Below, piece by piece: positions 1 through 11,672 of a stretch of DNA of 64,000 nt. The DNA is from Lepidodermella squamata (Eukaryota > Gastrotricha). The DNA lies in contig JBLDXI010000033.1 of assembly GCA_047495785.1 (NCBI GenBank), forward strand, positions 1,674,001 through 1,738,000. Reading direction: 5' to 3'. How positions within the stretch are numbered: position 1 is the first letter of the stretch; each line of letters begins with the position of its first letter. The position numbers were made by a program, and so were the translations under genes. The notes beneath the pieces were generated by a model. That model searched no databases. It was not told where the DNA came from and saw only the letters and a program-made list of their open reading frames with translations.

Positions 1-642
1 GATCGTCAATTCCATATTGACGACGCGAATTCCCGTGAGTTCCAGATTTTCGAACCAGAAAACCAGCAATCGCTGCGAGAAGTCGAAATTTCGATCTCAG
101 GAACCGGCAATTTGCTGGTTCAGCTTTCGTCTCGCTACCACGTTCACACGGCTAATTCGAAAATTCTGGACTCGGGCGACTTCGAAACCAAGACTTCTTC
201 ACTTGACGTCGCGAATGATTTCTCATTAGCGCCCAAAGTTTGCATCAGGTATTTTTTAATTTTTTAATTACCTATTAATTAGTGATTTTACTCGAATTAC
301 AGTGCCTTGACTGATCGAGCTGAGCAGGGTGGCATGGTTCTGCTCGAACTGGAATTACCGACCGGCTACATCTCCGATCAATCTGATACCAAGTCAGTTA
401 ATCAGGCTGAATCCTTGCTGAAGCTGATCGAATTTCCAACCGAGCCTAAACAACGCAAGATTGTGTTCTACTTCAACAAATTGGAGAAAAATCGCGAGGT
501 TTGCGTGATTGCTGTCATGCGATCGGTTGCTAAAACTGGCGACGTAAAGCCGGCAATTGCTCGAGTTTACGCCTACTACTCGCCCAATGTCATGTTCAAA
601 ACGACGGATTACACCCCGATTTGGACCAGCGTCACCGCGTAG
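1..642 (+). CDS. Alpha-2-macroglobulin / thioester-containing protein, C-terminal part (5' end outside window)
   Basis: Two exons are visible, 1-248 and 303-642, joined by a 54-bp GT-AG intron; the codon AG|T spans the junction. The second exon matches the receptor-binding domain of the alpha-2-macroglobulin family: GGMVLLELELPTGYISD, then KIVFYFNKLEKNREVCVI, then the closing pattern PAIARVYAYYSP. The stop is TAG at 640-642. Family members are large secreted protease traps or complement-like opsonins. The thioester, bait and macroglobulin domains would lie upstream of the window, so I cannot tell A2M, TEP and CD109 apart. No GPI-type or transmembrane tail follows the domain. Confidence 0.85.
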
Positions 643-762
643 AACAATCTAATACATAGTGACTCTCTTTGAGTTCGACTCATCTTTTAATTTTCATGAA
701 CTTGAATGATTGATATCTTGAACTTAATTTCACTTCAAAAATGTTATGAACAGATCGTTTCA

Positions 763-768
763 AATAAA
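763..768 (+). terminator. Polyadenylation signal AATAAA
   Basis: Canonical AATAAA about 120 bp after the stop of the alpha-2-macroglobulin gene, on the same strand. Confidence 0.6.
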
Positions 769-2136
769 GAATTCAGCTTGAAGGCTGGCTCATCCGAAAA
801 TGTAATGATTTTTAACGAGTTTCAACGATTTTGAGGCGCAGACATTCATCGGCTGGCCTGTGAAATGCTAAGGTTTCAAGCTGGACCTTGAGGTCGAAGT
901 CGAGGTCGAGGTCGAAATGTTACTGATCAAAGGTCCTGGCAGGGCCTTTTTGGAAAAATTGAGAATTGAGAATAAAGAACTGTTTCGACCTCCGAATTTC
1001 TCGTTATTTGAAAAAAATACAAATGCTCAAAATACCGCTCATCTACTTCATCCACAGGTGAGCTTAGTAAATATTTGACGCTGTTTATTAAACTGATCGC
1101 TCATCGTGGTTTCGATGTTTACCAATCCATAAAAACTGTGAGATTAAATCGATCAGGCACTGCTCCGCCAATTGTCATACCTTCGCATCAGTTGTATTGA
1201 ATGAAAAGTGAACACGCCGCATTCATCCATGCAATTTTTTTGAAATTTATGAAAAATATTCCGACCTTGCAACAACCACGACGCTAAGTCCTAATAGCTT
1301 TAACAGTAAAATCGAACAGTGCCGTTATCGATTTTGCTCTGTTGACAATTAATTAGAGAATCATTGATTTAAGGCTAATAGTTGGAAGCAGGAATCGCAC
1401 CTTTCCCAACTTGTAACTTCAAGTAAATTTTGGTGCTGGTTCTGAGTCATCCTCATCGAAGTTTCTAATACATTTTCCCGACTATCTCGGACTAATCACG
1501 TGATTTTTCTAGATTCCTCAGAATGTCGTCACGAAAATATATGTAGCATTATTATTTAAATCAATTACTAATACTTATAGCCATGCTCATTATGCCCTTG
1601 TAATCTTGTAATGCATTTTTAATATTATTTTTCTACCTCATCGTCTCTCGTCATCGTATTCTTCAAGGAAATAACGCTATAATATGAAGAGAAAGGACTG
1701 TGTAGCAAAAAATTACGACTCCCAAGAGTCAGGCTCCTCGTCTATTCATCTATAAATATTTTATGCAGATTAGTTTTCTATACTCGAGCGAAAAAAAACG
1801 AAACAATAATTGAATGATTTTCCGCATCGCCGGCGCTGCTCGCCGTATACTTGCGACATAGCGGCGCCTTATTCGGCACTGCGCCGGCCGCATTATTCCG
1901 GAAAACCGCTGTGTGAGAGAATCGAATGTATCGGGCGCGAAATAAAGGCGTGACAACGAATCGATAGCGGCATTTCATTTGTTGAAAAAACAGCGCAGAT
2001 TCTTTACATGCATTTTCCGACTCATCACATGACAGAAAAGTTCAGACTCATCCCATATACCACATATTCGATTTTGGAAGACTAAGCTCGTATTTTCTAT
2101 CACCGCTCTATAGGCTTATTTCAAGTTAATTTTATA
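769..2136. other. Intergenic; no gene seen
   Basis: AT-rich sequence with no exon-like open frame. A short purine-rich direct repeat of GAGGTC units lies near 890-920. The 5' flank and UTR of the first arginine kinase must fall in its last part. Confidence 0.5.
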
Positions 2137-3222
2137 ATGGCGGACGGAACTTGCTGGGCTGCCGGGAAGAAATCGTCAGCCCCGATAACTTACCCTCCAT
2201 TCGCAGATCATAACCGCTCATTAATGCGCAAACACCTCAGCCCAGAGCTGTTCGAGCAATTAAAGGACAAAATGACGTCAAAGGGCACAACACTTCGCGA
2301 CATTTGCGTCACCGGGGTCGTTAACCAGCATTCATTGGTTGGCATCTACATGGGCGATGAAGAGTGCTACCATGCTTACAAGCCTTTGTACGACCGGATT
2401 ATTGAAGATTACCATGCGCCTTATAAGGTGGCTGATACGCATGTGACAGATTTCAACCCAAGCCATTTGAAGGTCACTAACCCAGATCCGGAGGGGAAAT
2501 TCATCAGATCAACCCGAATTCGGGTAGCTAGAAACCTAAAAGGTTTCGGCCTGGCTTTAACCCTGACGACCGAAGAACGCCTTGATATCGAGAGGAGTGT
2601 CGTTACAGTTCTAGAATCTCTCGGCGGTGAATTCAAGGGCAAATACTGCCCATTGAAAGGAATGGATGAAGAAACTCGGAAGCAGCTGGTCGCAGATCAT
2701 TTCCTGTTCAAGAAAGAAGACAACTTCAAGGCATCGGCCGGTATTCTAGACGACTGGCCTGAGGGTCGAGGTATTTTTTTCAATGATAACAAAACCTTCT
2801 TAGTCTGGATCAACGAGGGCGATCACGTCAGGATCATCTCAATGCAACCTGGTGGTGACATTGAGGCGGTTTTCACCCGCCTGGCGACCGCGGTTAACGA
2901 GCTTAGCTCAAAGCTAGGTTTCCAGACTAATCAGCATCTTGGAAACCTGACTTCATGCCCGAGCAATCTCGGAACAGGAATGCGGGCTTCAGTTCACGTC
3001 AAGATCCCACACGCCAGTCAACACCCTGATTTTCAGTCTGTTCTAGACAAGTACCACATTCAAGCTCGGGGTATTGATGGCGAACACTCGGAGTCGAAAG
3101 ACGGAATCTACGACATTTCCAACCTACGCCGCCTTGGCCAATCAGAGGTTCAATGCGTCCAGGATATGTACGACGGCGTGACTAAGCTGCTCGAGATGGA
3201 AAAATCGCTTGTCTCGGCTTGA
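2137..3222 (+). CDS. Arginine kinase-like protein, catalytic Glu replaced by Gly
   Basis: Single exon, 361 aa, the full length of a one-domain phosphagen kinase (family role: reversible phosphoryl transfer between ATP and a guanidino phosphagen in the cytosol). The N-domain starts around residue 18 (TYPPFADHN). The C-domain carries STRIRVARN (125-133), RIISMQPGGDI (232-242), the reactive-Cys motif SCPSNLGTG with Cys274, and RGIDGEH with Glu316. The conserved NEED box reads NEGD (226-229): the second Glu, equivalent to Limulus AK Glu225, is Gly228 (codon GGC, 2818-2820). The substrate-loop segment is HSLVGIY where the downstream paralogue has DSGVGVY. The frame is intact and close to its neighbour at 7348, so it is probably expressed, but catalysis is doubtful. 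The start is the first ATG in frame. Confidence 0.9.
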   Translation: MADGTCWAAGKKSSAPITYPPFADHNRSLMRKHLSPELFEQLKDKMTSKGTTLRDICVTGVVNQHSLVGIYMGDEECYHAYKPLYDRIIEDYHAPYKVADTHVTDFNPSHLKVTNPDPEGKFIRSTRIRVARNLKGFGLALTLTTEERLDIERSVVTVLESLGGEFKGKYCPLKGMDEETRKQLVADHFLFKKEDNFKASAGILDDWPEGRGIFFNDNKTFLVWINEGDHVRIISMQPGGDIEAVFTRLATAVNELSSKLGFQTNQHLGNLTSCPSNLGTGMRASVHVKIPHASQHPDFQSVLDKYHIQARGIDGEHSESKDGIYDISNLRRLGQSEVQCVQDMYDGVTKLLEMEKSLVSA

Positions 3223-6144
3223 AAAATTGAACCGGTTACCAGGAGGGAAGCCAGACATTGTATGCATTCTTGGTAAAAAAAATTACCTGTTGTTTTATAT
3301 GTTTGAAAATTTAAACTATTTTTATAACCAAATAATATATTTATTAATTCTTTCTACTATCATATTAAAATGATTAATTATTTTGTAACTCACATAATTG
3401 TGCCGTGAAATAGTGCAATATTTTAAACTGCCGTATCAATGGCCACATTGCTTTAGAGATCAAAATATGAGAAGTATTATTTTCTTATGACTCGCGCACT
3501 CGGTTTGAGAATAAAATTTCCTGTCGCAGTTTTGAAGTGATTATCCAAAAAGATACTGCTGCCTTTTGGTTGTTTATTTTTAATTAATTAGCGACAGGAC
3601 GCAAGGTATTGTACAATGTGATTCAGAAAGGGCGCCAGACCGGGCGCATCCTAAACAGGCGCGTGTTCGACATGGACACAGAAAAATTGACTTGGGTTTA
3701 TCAGTCTTGAATGAACTCGTTTCAGCCTCGTTCATTTTGACGTTTTTCATGGCGATTTACGCTTATTATGCCGATCACGCCGATTATGAGCATCGACTTG
3801 ACCACGCCAATTTAGTCGAAAAAGCTTGCCGTAACCATTCGAATTCGAGCATAAATTTAGGCTCTTCCAAGTTTTTCTAGGAGTATTGGCAGCAGCAGGG
3901 ACTGGGGACGTATTTAGTGAGTTTGGCGACCACAGTTTTAGGCATATTTACTCATAGATTTACTACCAGCATATGAAAAGTAATTTCCCTAAAGTAAAAC
4001 TGAACCAAAAACTGCCATGTTCTTCTACTTTTTACACCAAAATTCTTCTGCTCTAATATGCCTATGATTTAATGTCGATCTCGAGGAAGTAGTGGTATGT
4101 ATTCTTTTTTCAGATTTGTTAGATAAATGCTCGTCTTTTCTAAACTAAATTTCGACGACACATGCACGCGCCGACTCGAAAAAAAGAAAAAGGCGAAGAC
4201 CCTGCTCATGGTATTCGGGTGGCCTTTCCGAAATACTTTTTGAATTTTGTAATTTTAATAATTTTTTTATCAATCATTTCGGCAGTGCGGTCTTGGCATG
4301 GGATTTTACGAATTCGTTGAACGAACAAAACGTTGGTCTTATGGCACTTCAACCTTGCCTTCAACGTTAGAAACATGCATTTTCAGAAGCGAAAGCAGCA
4401 ATTTCAAGCCCCATTTTGTCTCAAATAAGATAGAATCTAAATTATTTTTTCTAAGCCGGTAGTTACTAGCGATTAAGGCGAATTAAAAGCATAATTAGCC
4501 TCGATTTTTTATTATCTGACGGCAGATTCTTGCCTTGTAGACTAATTCAGGATGTTACTTTCAGGGCGTATTGTTTTGTAAAGACATGGTATTGATCTAT
4601 ATACTGACGTCAACCTAAGCCTGTATATTATACCGAAATCAGTTGAACTGGCTTTATAGCTAAACAAATGCATCTGATACCAATTAATTTCAGCTTCATT
4701 ACAATTATTCGTCTCTCACCTGCAGATACAGTTGTGGGCGAGCGGCGGCCCACAAAAAGCAGTGAGTCGAAATAATAATAATAATACTATCGTAAAACTG
4801 GGAGATATTTCCGCGTATGATGGGCGCGGCTAGTTATAGTATAATATAACGAGGCCGCGCGCGCGCTACCTGTTGCGCATCACGGCGCACAGCGCAGACA
4901 CGCCTGGCGCGCAAAGCGCATTATTGCTCATGATAGCGCGGGAATATAATAGTAATAATCACCCACTAATATTATTATTATTATCATCATTCTGCCACGC
5001 ATTTGACGTTTAGCTGTTTGCTGCAGCGGCACGCGCCGGCGTGTTAAATCACCACATCATAATCGAGTACCAGCATATGCATATCCTATCTACACTCAAT
5101 CGTATTTGGCGGCAATTCACCGCGCTCAACGTCTGTTTTATATTTCACTTTTATTACCGCATTATGCAACGGGCGAGGCGGCGGCGGCCTGGCGCCCGAC
5201 ACCAATAGCCTATACCTTTCATTTTTATAAATCGCATATATATTGGTAAACCGCAGCAAGTGTATACCTCGATATCACACGTGATTTCAAAACGCAAAAT
5301 ATATGCGTATGAACCAGTTTCAATCTTGAAAAACTCATTTTCACCTGTTATTATTGCTCATTTTGGCCTCGCAGATTTGCATTGCCGGCGGTTGTTTTTA
5401 TGCCTTCGAATATGATGCGCCTCATTAATTTCTCTTACCGACTTTTTTTACTTGAAATCAGGTCAGCTAGGTATTTCACGTTGCTGGCTTTTCTTCGTCG
5501 AATAATACCATTTTACTAAATGAAACACGCCTTATCCAAGCCAGAAAGAAAATTGGAAAAAATCCTTAGTTCTAGAACATTTATTAGTGCTATTAGTCAC
5601 CCCTTTTGTGTGACGCAACAGAAAAAATACTTAACGATCTTTCAATTTCGAAATTTGTAAACCATGGCGAAATGAATTTGTTTTCCCGTTTTCGCTTTAG
5701 TATTCAGTTTCCGCTACACTGCGGCAAATGACGATGTACACTGTTTAAACACCTGCACAGTATCAAGTGAGAAAAGCGAGAAAATGCTTCACAAATCACA
5801 AATTTAATAAGCCAAGATTTCATTAAGCCAGGCGGTAAATCGTCCGTTTTTCATAACACGGGGTGGTCAGACTTGACAGGTCAAGAATTTGTTCTGACAA
5901 GATACTAGCCTTATCTACAACTATACGAAGTCCGGAAATTGATAAGATCGGAAAAAATTAGAGCAAGGTTAACCAATGTTCTACTTTGCTTTGTTTTATA
6001 TATACTGAAATGATATATAGTATTACCCTGTAGTATCCACTTCCGCTGTCTCAATTAGCTCTTATTCCGATTCTCATCTCTTATATCTGCTGCGAAATAG
6101 CGTTAATCGATTTCGTGTTTCAGTTTTTTGTAATAGATTCCTAT
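3223..6144. other. Intergenic, mostly AT-rich with a GC-rich block
   Basis: No convincing gene. A small open frame at 3692-3880 has one hydrophobic stretch but no recognisable relatives or splice context. Around 4840-5200 the sequence turns GC-rich (runs of GCGCGC), bounded on the left by an AAT run (about 4770-4785) and on the right by an ATT run (about 4968-4982), which are reverse complements of each other. Confidence 0.4.
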
Positions 6145-7193
6145 ATGCAATCAGAAACCGATTTATCATTCCCAGTTTGGGAAAGTTACTGTGATTCCTT
6201 ACTTCGAAAATATCTAACCAAGGACCTTTTCGAGCGGCTTAAGCATGTGAAATCATCGCAGAACTTCACGTTAGCTCAGGCTATAAATCCAGGCGTTAAA
6301 TTTCAGCAATGCAAGGCCGGCATTTTTCTTGGCGATGAAGACTGTTACCGAATTTTCATTCAACTCATCAGGCCTATTGTCGAGGAATTTCATCAACCTG
6401 CAAACATCGACGATTTGCAACCTATTGATTTCGATGCCAGTCGCCTGAGAATTGACGATTTAGATCCATCTCGAAATTACATCATTTCAACGAGATGTCG
6501 AGTTGCAAGAAATTTGAAGGGATATGCGTTAAATCCTGGCATTAATCGAGGTGAAAGGTTGGACGTCGAGCGTAAGATTGTATAACCCCTAAAGGACTAG
6601 ACGGTGAACTGTCCGGTGACTATTTTCGAATATCTGACTTGGACGAGTCTCTTAAGGAGAAACTAGTCAGAGAACATTATCTTTTTAACTGCAACAGTAA
6701 ATTCCTGGAGGCAGGCGGGGTAATGCGCGATTGGCCTGAAGGTCGAGGAATCTTCTTCAACAAAGAGAGAACACTTGTTGCATGGGTCAACGAAGAAGAT
6801 CAGCTTAGATTGATTTCCATGGATCAAGGTGGCGATATTGCGAGAATTTTCGCACGATTATCGGCAGCGGTAATACAACTCGAGGCTAAACTGGACTTTC
6901 TATTCGACCCTCATCTAGGCTACTTGACTTCATGCACGACAAATCTCGGGTCGACTGTGCGAGCTTCCGTGCATATTCGCCTTCCCAAGGCTGCTAAACA
7001 CCCTGAGTTTGAGGCTTTGCTGAGCCGATTCCAGTTGCAAGCCCGTGGTCTTGATGGCGAGTTTTCGAGTGGCTCGTCTTATGGCGTAATGGACATTTCC
7101 TTCAAGCGGCGTGTTGGCATATCCGAGGTCGATTGTGTCAACCTGATGTGCGATGGCGTAAAAAAATTAATTGAGCTCGAGCAATCGGTGTGA
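6145..7193 (+). pseudogene. Arginine kinase paralogue with a one-base frameshift
   Basis: Second copy of the phosphagen kinase trio. The first part, from ATG 6145, encodes YLTKDLFERLK, a GDEDCY segment and STRCRVARNLKGY, then runs into TAA at 6583-6585. The homologous continuation (GLDGELSGDY, WPEGRGIFF, NEEDQLRLISM, SCTTNLGST) lies in another frame up to the stop at 7193. At the break the copy is exactly one nucleotide short against its neighbours; no intron fits. The NEED box and the reactive Cys are kept, but the substrate-loop Tyr is Phe (CKAGIF). It is more divergent than the other two copies. Read as a pseudogene; a sequencing error or rare frameshifting cannot be excluded. Confidence 0.8.
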
Positions 7194-7347
7194 AAATGAC
7201 GGCAATCGGTTCGAAAACTTGAAAATTCCTCCTTAATAACATGATGATTTTTCTTTAATTTACTTTGATTATTAACTCGATTTTTCACCTTCTTTCTTTC
7301 TTATAGATCTTATTTATTGATTTGTTGCCAAGATCTGAATTTTGACT

Positions 7348-8445
7348 ATGGGCTGCGCCAATAGCAAGACAAGTGATAGCGTGTCTAAGGGAGCCTTGAC
7401 CTATCCTAAATGGGAGGAATCTAACCACTCTCTCCTCCGCAAATACCTGACCGAAGAAGTCTTCAACGAGTTGAAGGACAAAAAATCGTCCCGCGGGGTC
7501 ACCCTGAAAGATATCATCAATTCAGGAGTTGTCAACCAAGATTCCGGCGTTGGCGTCTACGTCGGCGATGAGGAGTGCTACACGCTTTTCGGGCCTCTTA
7601 TCAACCCTGTTGTCGAAGATTACCACAAGCCGTACAAAGTGAGCGAGACTCATCCGGCTGATTTCGACCCAAGCCACCTCAAGGCGCCTAACCCTGATCC
7701 GTTTGGAAAGTACGTCAACTCAACTCGTATCCGAGTCGCCAGAAATCTCAAGGGCTACGGCCTGACCCCGACCTTGACGAAACAAGAACGGCTGGATGTC
7801 GAGAAGAAGGTTGTAGCAGTTCTGGAATCTCTTGGCGGTGAATTAAAGGGCAAGTACTACCCGTTGAAGGGCATGGACGAGGAGACGCGGAAGAAGCTGG
7901 TTGAGGACCACTTCCTGTTCAAAAAGGGTGACCGTTTCTTGGAGGCTGCTGGCATCAACCACGAATGGCCGGAAGGTCGTGGCATTTTCCACAATGACGA
8001 CAAGACCTTCTTGGTCTGGGTCAACGAGGAAGATCAACTGCGCATCATCTCAATGCAACCTGGCGGCGATATTGAAGCTGTTTTCAAGCGTCTGGCTACT
8101 GCTGTCAACGAGCTGAGCTCCAAACTTGGCTTCCAATTCAATGACCACCTCGGCTACCTCTCCTCCTGCCCGACCAATCTTGGAACCGGCATGCGAGCCT
8201 CCGTGCACGTGAAAATCCCCAACGCCTCGAAACATCCTGAATACCAGGCAACTCTTGACAAATATCACATTCAAGCTCGCGGTATCGACGGCGAGCATTC
8301 CGAGTCGAGCGACGGCACTTACGACATCTCGAACAAGCGTCGTCTCGGCCAGTCGGAGGTTCAATGTGTTCAGGACATGTACGAGGGCGTTAAGCGGCTG
8401 CTTGAAATGGAGAAGACGATGGCGGCTTCCGGCTCGAGTAAGTAA
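7348..8445 (+). CDS. Arginine kinase with N-myristoylation/palmitoylation motif
   Basis: 365 aa, single exon, and the most canonical of the three copies. The substrate loop DSGVGVY (65-71) matches the arginine-kinase consensus. Catalytic residues are Glu228 in NEED, Cys274 in SCPTNLGTG and Glu316 in GEHSES. Expected reaction: ATP + L-arginine to ADP + phosphoarginine. The start is the ATG at 7348; the frame is open a few codons upstream but without another ATG. The N-terminus, MGCANSKTSD, has Gly2, Cys3, Ser6 and Lys7, the classic pattern for N-myristoylation followed by palmitoylation of Cys3, which would place this kinase on membranes. The other copies lack the motif. Codon use is more biased to C/G-ending codons than in copies 1 and 2, which suggests high expression. 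Confidence 0.93.
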   Translation: MGCANSKTSDSVSKGALTYPKWEESNHSLLRKYLTEEVFNELKDKKSSRGVTLKDIINSGVVNQDSGVGVYVGDEECYTLFGPLINPVVEDYHKPYKVSETHPADFDPSHLKAPNPDPFGKYVNSTRIRVARNLKGYGLTPTLTKQERLDVEKKVVAVLESLGGELKGKYYPLKGMDEETRKKLVEDHFLFKKGDRFLEAAGINHEWPEGRGIFHNDDKTFLVWVNEEDQLRIISMQPGGDIEAVFKRLATAVNELSSKLGFQFNDHLGYLSSCPTNLGTGMRASVHVKIPNASKHPEYQATLDKYHIQARGIDGEHSESSDGTYDISNKRRLGQSEVQCVQDMYEGVKRLLEMEKTMAASGSSK

Positions 8446-9322
8446 CTTTGAGAGGTGACACGCGGCGAGGGCTACTATATTTGAAAAAACAATCTTGAGT
8501 GATCTGAAAAAAATTTCGATTCATCAAAATCTTCTCGTTCCCGCTATGTTTGACGTGGTTTACATTAGGCCAGAATTTCACTGCCGTTGATTAATTTTTG
8601 GATTTTTTTCTGTTCTCTACCCCTTTGTGTCTAGGACAGTTTAGTAGCTTGCTTTACGTAACGCTGAATAGTAATACGTCTGAAAAGCGCGTTGAGCTTA
8701 CAATTTAGCGTGTCGGGAGGAAATAATGTAAGCGAATGGAATGAGCGTGTTCGCAACTAACATGAATGATGGTGAATGATATTGATATTAATCTCGGAAT
8801 ATACTGGTGCATTATATTCAAACAATTTCTCTGGCCTGAAAATATCTTTTACTTTCGAGTGATTTTCTATTATATTACACTACTTCTTGGAAAAAGCATC
8901 TCTCATTTTTTTGTTTGTGTTTTTGTTGAATTTTTTTTCTTTATTTTATTTTTTTGGTTTTACAACTGAATTGTTTTGAAGCTATATATGTTTGACCCGG
9001 GCGTCACCATACTCATTTTCAATCTCTATCTCTATACACCCTGCCTCTATGTTTGATTTCTCTACTTCAAAATTAATGATTTCAAATATTATATCAATTT
9101 TTTTTGTGTTCTCGACTTCAAAATGAGTATATATTGTAACGGGGAAGAAAATTTAATTGATGCTAATCAACAATAAAACATGAGATGGATCGTTTCGCTT
9201 TCTTTCGAACATTTTCATATATTATTTTGAAACTAACAAATTACATAACATGTAATCAAAGCAGGTTGGCACAATAATTGAAGGCACTAAAATTTTGCAG
9301 TGATTGCGAAGGACATTTTGTG
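8446..9322. other. Intergenic; no gene seen
   Basis: AT-rich with long T-runs (8880-8960). It should hold the 3' UTRs of the convergent arginine kinase (+) and MRH (-) genes. Confidence 0.4.
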
Positions 9323-10325
9323 TTAGATTTGCTGATGACCACCTCCTCGAATTTTGTGCACGATGAATAGCCAACCATCCTAAATAGTTGAGAAATGTGA
9401 AAAACGCCAAATAATTGTATAGTAAGGTTGCAATACCCGAGCCATGTAAGGTAGGTCCGCCCAGAACGACCGATGCGGGATGCGATCGACACCTTCTCGT
9501 TTCTGCACGAAGGTCATGAATAGGAATCCGCCGATAAAGTAGGTCCCAAGTAGTACGAAAAATCTGAAATTCCCAACAAATCATAAACTCAGATGTTTTG
9601 CCATGAGGCGTTTTACATGATCAAGAGAATAGATCCGCCGCTAAGACCGCCACCGCCGCTACCGCCAGCTCCAATGCATACTTGTTTGCCTCGGATTTCG
9701 GAGAACTTCAAAGGCAAAGTATAAAATTCGGATCTCTTTAAGAATTGCTTATGACCCTTACATAAAGCAAATATCCATCTGGGTCTGTATCGGCTTGATA
9801 TTTATCGGGATTAAATACGATGTCGGTAGTGTTGTCGCAAATTAAGAAAGCAACAGAACGCCTAATTTCGAAGTTATTTTCATCAGTTGGAAAATTAATC
9901 ACTTACACTTTCTGCGTTGCAGAGGTCTGAGTCACCAATGCAAGTCTCATGGTCGGATTTTGAGGCGTGTTTCGCATTTCAAACGTGGTGGTTGCAGGTT
10001 CGCCAATAACCGCGTCGTAGTTTTCACTCCAATCTGCCCATTGGCAAACGCTAGCTTTTTTATAGCAATCGGCATGTTCCGGTTTCGTGTCTAAAGCTGT
10101 GCAGAAGGTGAAGTCATAACTCCAGGTTTTGTCAGGATCGGCGCCTGATAGAATTTCGCCCTTCAGGTGCGAAAGATCAACGGTGCCAGTTCCGTCAGCG
10201 AGATCGCACGAGCAAGATCCTTGCTTGTAATCAGCCGTGCATGCCGAAGCTGCTGCTTCAACTGGCCGGTATGTCAGAGCGATTAAACTCAAGACAACGG
10301 CTAGAATGTGCTTCGGATTCACCAT
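9323..10325 (-). CDS. MRH-domain type I membrane protein (M6P-receptor-like), isolated copy
   Basis: Spliced by hand: exons 9907-10325, 9762-9861, 9617-9705, 9437-9563 and 9323-9379; phases are consistent and give 263 aa. A signal peptide (HILAVVLSLIALT) precedes one MRH domain: CTADYKQGSCSCDLADGTG, WSYDFTFC, a CYKKASVC pair, FEMR, LALVTQT, RSVAFLICD and DPDGYLLY. A Gly-rich stem, a transmembrane helix with the M6P-receptor-like string TYFIGGFLFM, and the cytoplasmic pattern GVDRIPH..FW..LP follow. The last exon starts DGWLF, as in the other family members. Unlike the copies at 34-41 kb, it has no intron between signal peptide and MRH core. It lies 18 kb from the rest of the family. Met at 10343 is an alternative start. 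Likely role: endomembrane or lysosomal lectin or sorting receptor (inferred). Confidence 0.78.
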
Positions 10326-10343
10326 GTAAAAAAAATAGCTCAA

Positions 10344-11672
10344 AAACCCCAGGAAACAATTATTGTGGACTTTACAACAGCAGCTATGAAGGTCATAGTG
10401 AAGCCGGTGTATGGATATGACTTATCTTGTCTGCGCATTAGAAAGATATCGGCGAGATAATAGCCGTGATTCAACCCGGCGGTCCTGCCTTGTTTTTCGA
10501 CACAATTCTCGCCACTTTATCTTTGCCTTTATTTTTCGCACTCGACCTTGTACAAGAGATAGCGATCGCCGTAGATACATAAACTACCAGTAAACATTTG
10601 CGGAGTTTCATGATTGAATAGGACCTTAATATCCGATCCTTACCCAGCCCGAACATTTTTTACACCAATCAATCGATCATTAACTAGTGAAAAATGGAGC
10701 GTATTTTCTGTATTTTCCAGCATAGCAAAAATGTGTTGAGTTGAAGAGGGACGATCCTTGGTTTCGCTAGATGTTTCTAAACAGCTTTTCATTAGGATTT
10801 TGAATTTTCGAAATTTAGATCTCTAGGAGGCTCCCATCCATCTTAAAAGACGGTAAAACCAAAAAGCGTCGCCAAAGGCTTATCGTCTAAGGATGACGTG
10901 GAAGCATAACCATCATAATTTTGAATGTCTAGCAAGATTCCTCACTTCAGAATACCCCATAATACATAATATCTCGACTGCGCATAAGAAAGAACAATAT
11001 AATTTATTGCACTACGAATTATTTATCAATGCAATGAAAATTCAATTTTTTAAGCTTGCATTTTTTCGAAATTAGCGGATTTCACCCTCGAACTTTTTAA
11101 GCAATTTTCTCAGCAACCCTGACGACTGACGACTATCCACCTCTTTTTTATATCGCCCGACTCCTTGTTCATTGATTATGAAAGTGGCACCAAAATCTCA
11201 CAATGTGAACAATTTCCCAAACCCCACTTTTCACTTGTTAACGGTCAATTAAATTTTTAATGAAATTATTTAGAGTCCACGTCACCAGGGTGAATTTTCA
11301 CGCTTTGGATTCGTCATTCAATCGTTGATATATTGTTGGTTATTGGTAGACATTTTTGCCAATTTTTTCAGACATTTTTAATTTGCAGACAAAATTATTG
11401 ATCTGTTTGTATTCGCGATCGAATCGCGTGCAATTTACTGAAAAAATCTTACAAATTTCTCTCATATTATGAGATGTTAACAGGTTTTTCTTGATTCGAG
11501 TGGCCGAACGAACCGAATGATAAATGACAAGAGGTCTTTTTATTGGTTATAGCCTCAGGATCCGTGGATTTGCGATTTTCGACAGCTTTTGCCCACGAAT
11601 TCATGATTGTTTTGACAATTAATTTATTACTTTTTGTTTTCAAGCCTTTGAGATATTATATAAGATAACGTA
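10344..11672. other. Intergenic; no gene seen
   Basis: AT-rich. A 46-codon frame on the minus strand (about 10471-10611) begins with a signal-like stretch but is too short to support as a gene. Confidence 0.35.

Noticed and set aside
1381-1430. tRNA-like segment (GGAATCGCACC resembling a T-arm)
   Set aside because: No matching acceptor stem or anticodon arm could be folded around it; no tRNA was found elsewhere in the window either.
3692-3880. 62-codon frame with one hydrophobic stretch
   Set aside because: No acceptor/donor pair gives a longer product and no homology is apparent.
10471-10656. Small minus-strand frame with a signal-like start
   Set aside because: Only 46 codons after the plausible Met, no splice continuation or promoter, and no family; not enough to call a gene.
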